DNA from: Candidatus Thiodiazotropha taylori
GTDB lineage: Bacteria > Pseudomonadota > Gammaproteobacteria > Chromatiales > Chromatiaceae
DNA: 8,951 nucleotides
NCBI GenBank assembly: GCA_019100305.1
Contig: JAHRHW010000168.1
Coordinates: 1-8,951, forward strand
Direction: 5' to 3'
This document shows, piece after piece, positions 6,582 through 8,951 of the stretch. Both the position numbers and the translations under genes were made by a program. Below the pieces are notes generated by a model, which was given only the letters and a program-made list of their open reading frames with translations, was not told the DNA's origin and did not search any database. Position 1 is the stretch's first letter. The number at the start of each line of letters is the position of its first letter.

Positions 6582-7300
6582 TAGTCGCTATCTCCCTGAC
6601 GGTACTTATCAAGATGGGCGTCCACATCGACGCTGACAGCACTGCCTTGTATATCAACCGGTCGATAGGCCACATCAAAGGCGTCTGATTGCAACACCCT
6701 GGCATCTCCCGCCCGGCAGGCAGACTCATCTGATGGACGTTCCGCTTCATAGGTTTGCATATCGGATATGGCGCCCTGCACCAGAGTGTCAGGTGTCAGT
6801 GGGTGATCTCGACACTCGGCCTGAATGCCGAAATCCTCCAGATAGTTCAGAACCAGGTCGATGGCCGGTTCGATCTGTTGGCGCACCTTGGGTCTCAAGC
6901 TGCCACCGTAATCCTCTAACTCTTCGGGCTGAACGCCAACCAGCAACAGATGCTGCGGGTAGTCACCCAACATCTCAGCCATCGCCAGCACTTCCTGAAA
7001 ACCGGTCTGATGAAGACTCACCTTCTTCGCTCCGAGGAACTTGGGCACCTGATCCCCTTCAACCCGCTTAAGGCTTCCACCAGGCAGGCCGTAATCCACC
7101 GCATCGAACACCACCAACACATCCGCTTCACGGATATGCTGCACCAGGTAGATTCCCTGGGTACCGCCATCCATCAATCGCACATTGGCTGGAAACCGGT
7201 AGTTTCGCTGCAGAGTCTCCAGGGCACGCACACCGAACCCCTCATCGGCCCAAAGCAGATTGCCGATACCGAGAATCAAAACGGAAGGTGTTTCACTCAT
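6581..7300 (-). CDS. hupD: HupD (HyaD/HoxM), hydrogenase large-subunit maturation endopeptidase
   Basis: HupD cleaves the C-terminal tail of the large subunit after nickel insertion, which closes the active site. Hallmarks are GIGNLLWADEGFG at 11-23 with Glu20, VFDAVDYG with Asp66, and SLHQTGF with His97; these three are the nickel-sensing ligands of the family (Glu16/Asp62/His93 in HybD). DGGTQGIYL at 44-52 and YGGSL are also typical. At 239 residues it is longer than HyaD (195); the part after about residue 203 is an acidic tail that I do not recognise. It is the first gene after a probable sigma-54 promoter, with ribosome-binding site CAGGATC before ATG 7300. Confidence 0.95.
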   Translation of the reverse strand: MSETPSVLILGIGNLLWADEGFGVRALETLQRNYRFPANVRLMDGGTQGIYLVQHIREADVLVVFDAVDYGLPGGSLKRVEGDQVPKFLGAKKVSLHQTGFQEVLAMAEMLGDYPQHLLLVGVQPEELEDYGGSLRPKVRQQIEPAIDLVLNYLEDFGIQAECRDHPLTPDTLVQGAISDMQTYEAERPSDESACRAGDARVLQSDAFDVAYRPVDIQGSAVSVDVDAHLDKYRQGDSD

Positions 7301-7318
7301 CTGCAGATCCTGTGATTG

Positions 7319-7333
7319 TGATAGCTGTTATCA
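7319..7333. repeat. 15-bp dyad TGATA-N5-TATCA at the predicted hupD start site
   Basis: TGATAGCTGTTATCA has perfect 5-bp arms and a 5-nt centre. It covers the predicted sigma-54 transcription start (about 7332), so it could be an operator or a short 5' stem in the hupD transcript. Five-bp arms can arise by chance. Confidence 0.35.
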
Positions 7334-7342
7334 GCAGAGGTT

Positions 7343-7358
7343 TGCAAACCACGCGCCA
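7343..7358 (-). promoter_or_regulatory. Sigma-54 (-24/-12) promoter for the hupD-hyp operon
   Basis: On the minus strand the bases read TGGCGCGTGGTTTGCA. Against the sigma-54 consensus TGGCACG-N4-TTGCW this has a single mismatch (A to G in the TGGCAC block), and the invariant GG and GC have the correct spacing. The start would be near 7332, giving a leader of about 32 nt before hupD. Sigma-54 with an NtrC-type activator (HoxA, HupR, NifA) is the known way hup/hox operons are controlled, so context supports it. No experimental start is available. Confidence 0.75.
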
Positions 7359-7434
7359 ATCCCTGGTAGACTGAATTAGTTATTGTTTTTATTGGTTTTT
7401 ATCGGATAAACCCGATCAACCGGCTGGACCGGGG

Positions 7435-7451
7435 TGGTAACTTTAATACCA
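7435..7451. promoter_or_regulatory. Candidate activator site 1 (TGGTA-N7-TACCA)
   Basis: TGGTAACTTTAATACCA is an inverted repeat with perfect 5-bp arms, centred about 111 bp upstream of the predicted sigma-54 start. It shares TGGTAACTT and the closing ACCA with a second dyad upstream. The position fits an enhancer for an NtrC-family regulator. It does not match the HupR TTG-N5-CAA or NifA TGT-N10-ACA motifs that I know. Confidence 0.45.
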
Positions 7452-7536
7452 TATCTGTTCAATTCTGGAAGGATAGTTTGCATTTTTGACACAGAAACCA
7501 CTTTTTCAAGGGGTTTAAGAGCAATCTACAGAGAGA

Positions 7537-7561
7537 GTGGTGGTAACTTGATAATCACCAC
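7537..7561. promoter_or_regulatory. Candidate activator site 2 (GTGGTG-N13-CACCAC)
   Basis: This 25-bp imperfect palindrome has perfect 6-bp outer arms GTGGTG and CACCAC, centred about 217 bp upstream of the predicted start. Its left part contains GGTGGTAACTT, an exact 11-bp copy of 7433-7443, shifted by 106 bp or about ten helical turns, so both sites would face the same side of the DNA. Enhancer function is inferred. Confidence 0.45.
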
Positions 7562-7645
7562 AATAACGCTGAGGGATATAGGTTTTCAGCGGCACAGGAT
7601 TCACCGGGCATCGTCACCAGTCTATCCAACTGATGCGAACCTGAA

Positions 7646-7671
7646 CAAAAAAAAGCGCGGGGATCGCGCTT
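7646..7671 (-). terminator. Rho-independent terminator after hupC
   Basis: On the minus strand AAGCGCG-ATCCC-CGCGCTT forms a perfect 7-bp GC-rich stem with a 5-nt loop, followed directly by a T run (8 T including the last two of the stem). It lies 55 bp after the hupC stop and should end or attenuate the structural-gene transcript. On the plus strand it has no T run. Confidence 0.88.
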
Positions 7672-7725
7672 AACAATCGGCGGATTACAGCCATCCCTGG
7701 CCACGCCGGAGGGTTTCACAAAGAG

Positions 7726-8409
7726 TCAGGGGCGATCGTCTTTGAACATGCGCCAACCGCTGATCATGGTACTGATCAGACTCTGACGGGAGACGATATC
7801 CTCACGGATCGCCACGTAGACATGGATGATCACAAACACAACGATGATCCACATCCCCCAGTGGTGCCAGAGACGTACATCCTGGCTCTGTCCAACCAGT
7901 GGGATCAGCCAACCGAACAGTTGATCCTGCCAACTGCCCAGACCGGTCTGCTCCGCATAGAGCGAGAAACCGGTCAGTACCATGGCGATACCACCCACTG
8001 TAATGATCGCCACCATGGTGATGTGTGCCAATGGGTTGTGACCTTCATACTTCTTTGGCTCTTTTTCCAGAAAGGCATACCAACGCACTTCATGTATCAG
8101 TTCCTTCCAGAATGAGAGCCGATAGAATGGCAGAAAGAAAAGTTCACGGGAGTGCTCATTACCGACAAACGCCCAATAGATTCTGCCGAGGAATCCGACA
8201 GTAAAAATATAAGCGGCTGCAAAATGGGCAAATCGCATATAGCCCATCACAAAATGATCACTCGCCTCCCCCGGCAAAGTGGGTAGAGGATTGGCAATAA
8301 AATAGCCGGTTACCGCAAGCACCAATATCGCCAGCGCATTTATCCAATGCCATAGCCTGACAGGGGCTTCATAAACATAGACAGCAGTGCGTTTAACGGT
8401 CGTTTGCAT
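7726..8409 (-). CDS. hupC: HupC (HyaC/HoxZ), cytochrome b subunit of the uptake hydrogenase
   Basis: This 227-residue integral membrane protein is the di-heme b subunit that anchors the hydrogenase dimer and passes electrons to quinone. Four membrane segments can be read, at about 23-40, 61-82, 128-152 and 181-203. The likely heme ligands are His21 (RLWHWIN), His62 (RFAHF), His182 (LWHHWG) and His196 (IIHVYV); their spacing closely follows the ligand set of Wolinella HydC (25/67/186/200). The start ATG at 8409 follows CAGGAGAGACGCCA, a strong ribosome-binding site. The C-terminus ends in the charged MFKDDRP. The gene closes the structural unit and is followed by an intrinsic terminator. Confidence 0.96.
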   Translation of the reverse strand: MQTTVKRTAVYVYEAPVRLWHWINALAILVLAVTGYFIANPLPTLPGEASDHFVMGYMRFAHFAAAYIFTVGFLGRIYWAFVGNEHSRELFFLPFYRLSFWKELIHEVRWYAFLEKEPKKYEGHNPLAHITMVAIITVGGIAMVLTGFSLYAEQTGLGSWQDQLFGWLIPLVGQSQDVRLWHHWGMWIIVVFVIIHVYVAIREDIVSRQSLISTMISGWRMFKDDRP

Positions 8410-8470
8410 TGGCGTCTCTCCTGAATCTATTTATTATGATCATCTGTTGAATACCGGACATTGCTGATCA

Positions 8471-8485
8471 TGCGGCACAGCCGCA
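8471..8485. repeat. Perfect short hairpin between the small membrane-protein gene and hupC
   Basis: TGCGGC-ACA-GCCGCA gives a 6-bp GC-rich stem with a 3-nt loop in the 107-bp gap before hupC. No T run follows on either strand, so it is not a standard terminator. It might stabilise or segment the mRNA so that hupL and hupC are made in different amounts. Confidence 0.4.
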
Positions 8486-8516
8486 GCCCAGCACCCACCA
8501 CACCCGGAAAGTGTTT

Positions 8517-8705
8517 TTAATCACTGAGCAACCGTCTGACGGTCACCACGCCTACTATCCCGGCAACCAGTATCAATGGCAGCGGATGTTCAGCAATCAG
8601 ATGCAGAATGATCGAGAAAAACGACGCCTCACTGTGCTCACCAACATGCGCCAACAGTGGGCCACTTGCCAACAAACCACTTGTACCAATCAATAGGTTT
8701 TTCAT
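8517..8705 (-). CDS. Small His-containing membrane protein of unknown function within the hydrogenase structural unit
   Basis: I do not recognise this 62-residue protein. It begins MKNLLIGTSGLLASGPLLA, which looks like a signal peptide or first membrane segment. Next come a short polar stretch HVGEHSEA (His20, His24), an amphipathic segment SFFSIILHLIAEH (His35, His40), a second hydrophobic segment at about 42-56, and the end VRRLLSD. Positive charges at both ends suggest that both termini are cytoplasmic with a small periplasmic His-bearing loop. The ATG at 8705 is chosen over an in-frame ATG at 8744 because TAGGAGTTGAG precedes it. It lies 51 bp after hupL and 107 bp before hupC. The AHVGEH part faintly recalls the N-terminus of HupE/UreJ nickel transporters, but the protein is far too short. 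A role with the membrane-bound enzyme is inferred from position only. Confidence 0.7.
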   Translation of the reverse strand: MKNLLIGTSGLLASGPLLAHVGEHSEASFFSIILHLIAEHPLPLILVAGIVGVVTVRRLLSD

Positions 8706-8756
8706 CTCAACTCCTAATACATCTTTTAAACGAACACTCATCATTAAATCGGTGGT

Positions 8757-8951
8757 CTAACGTACCTTCACCTTGGCCAGTTCCCTACCCTCTTCACTCA
8801 TCACATGGGTTGAACAGGCCAGACAGGGGTCGAAACTGTGCAGGGTACGAAGTATCTCCACCGGCTCTTCGGCTCGCTCCACCTTGGTATTCATCAATGA
8901 AGCCTCGAAGGCGCCGATATTGCCTTCGCTGTCCCGCGGTGAGCCGTTCCA
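8757..8951 (-). CDS. hupL: HupL, uptake [NiFe]-hydrogenase large subunit (C-terminal 64 residues)
   Basis: Only the 3' end is present; the first base of the window's reverse strand starts a codon. The fragment WNGSPRDSEGNIGAFEASL, then EEPVEILRTLHSFDPCLACSTH, is typical of group 1 large subunits. DPCLAC supplies two of the four cysteine ligands to nickel. After His the reading continues VMSEEGRELAKVKVR and stops (TAG at 8757-8759), so a 15-residue tail should be cut between His and Val by HupD. The mature protein binds the NiFe(CN)2CO site and oxidises H2 at the periplasmic face. The rest of hupL, and hupS, must lie beyond base 8951. Confidence 0.98.
   Translation of the reverse strand, partial: WNGSPRDSEGNIGAFEASLMNTKVERAEEPVEILRTLHSFDPCLACSTHVMSEEGRELAKVKVR

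Larger units (their letters stand above)
7301..7645. other. Non-coding regulatory interval between the hupC terminator and hupD
   Basis: About 345 bp without a convincing gene. It contains the sigma-54 promoter, the start-site dyad, two related dyads and an AT-rich segment (about 7380-7410, including TTTATCGGATAAA) between promoter and dyads, where a DNA-bending protein such as IHF might act. I found no good IHF consensus. A plus-strand reading frame crosses the interval but looks like chance. Confidence 0.6.

Noticed and set aside
7398..7410. Palindrome TTTATC-G-GATAAA
   Set aside because: It is AT-rich and short, matches no regulator motif known to me, and may be chance; kept only as part of the intergenic description.
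7434..7673. Plus-strand reading frame of 79 codons (GTG start) in the intergenic region
   Set aside because: It runs through the candidate activator dyads and the hupC terminator, has no recognisable domain and no clear ribosome-binding site, and opposes every neighbour.
8706..8744. Longer start (8744) for the small membrane protein
   Set aside because: It adds charged residues before the signal-like segment and has no ribosome-binding site, unlike the ATG at 8705.

Overview
The window is one strand of a [NiFe]-hydrogenase gene cluster. Every gene I can support lies on the minus strand, so the cluster reads from base 8951 down to base 1: hupL (3' end only) - a small unassigned membrane-protein gene - hupC - terminator and about 350 bp of non-coding DNA - hupD-hupF-hupG-hupH-hupI-hupJ-hupK - hypA-hypB-hypC-hypD-hypE (5' end only). 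Both window edges cut a gene. No RNA gene, mobile element or CRISPR array was seen.

Organism: gene order and protein character suggest a proteobacterium, most likely a moderate-GC, chemolithotrophic gammaproteobacterium such as a sulfur or hydrogen oxidiser. This is inference from family resemblance and no marker gene fixes it. The combination of the cytochrome b subunit HupC, rubredoxin HupI (HoxR), the HypC paralogue HupF (HoxL), HupG (HoxO), HupH (HoxQ), HupJ (HoxT) and HupK (HoxV) is the accessory set of the membrane-bound uptake hydrogenases, especially the oxygen-tolerant type known from Ralstonia, Azotobacter and Rhizobium.

Region 7726-8951 holds the structural unit. The large subunit ends in the DPCLAC nickel-ligand motif plus a 15-residue tail that HupD should remove. 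A 62-residue His-containing membrane protein of unknown role follows, then the di-heme cytochrome b that passes electrons from H2 to the quinone pool. A strong intrinsic terminator (7646-7671) closes this unit.

Region 7301-7645 has no gene and is a regulatory region. It has a near-consensus sigma-54 -24/-12 promoter 43-58 bp upstream of hupD. Two related inverted repeats sharing TGGTAACTT lie 106 bp apart, near -111 and -217, and look like enhancer sites for an NtrC-family activator. A further small dyad sits on the predicted start site.

Region 1-7300 is the maturation operon, tightly packed, with many stop/start overlaps (GTGA, ATGA, TGATG, TAGTG). HupD is the nickel-dependent endopeptidase. 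HupF and HupK are dedicated helpers for the Fe(CN)2CO group and the large subunit. HupG, HupH, HupI and HupJ help the iron-sulfur small subunit mature. HypA and HypB insert nickel; HypC, HypD and HypE build and deliver Fe(CN)2CO. hypF, needed to make the CN ligands, is absent from its frequent place between hypB and hypC and must lie elsewhere.

The main novelty candidates are the small membrane protein inside the structural unit and the terminator/sigma-54 regulatory block that splits the cluster.
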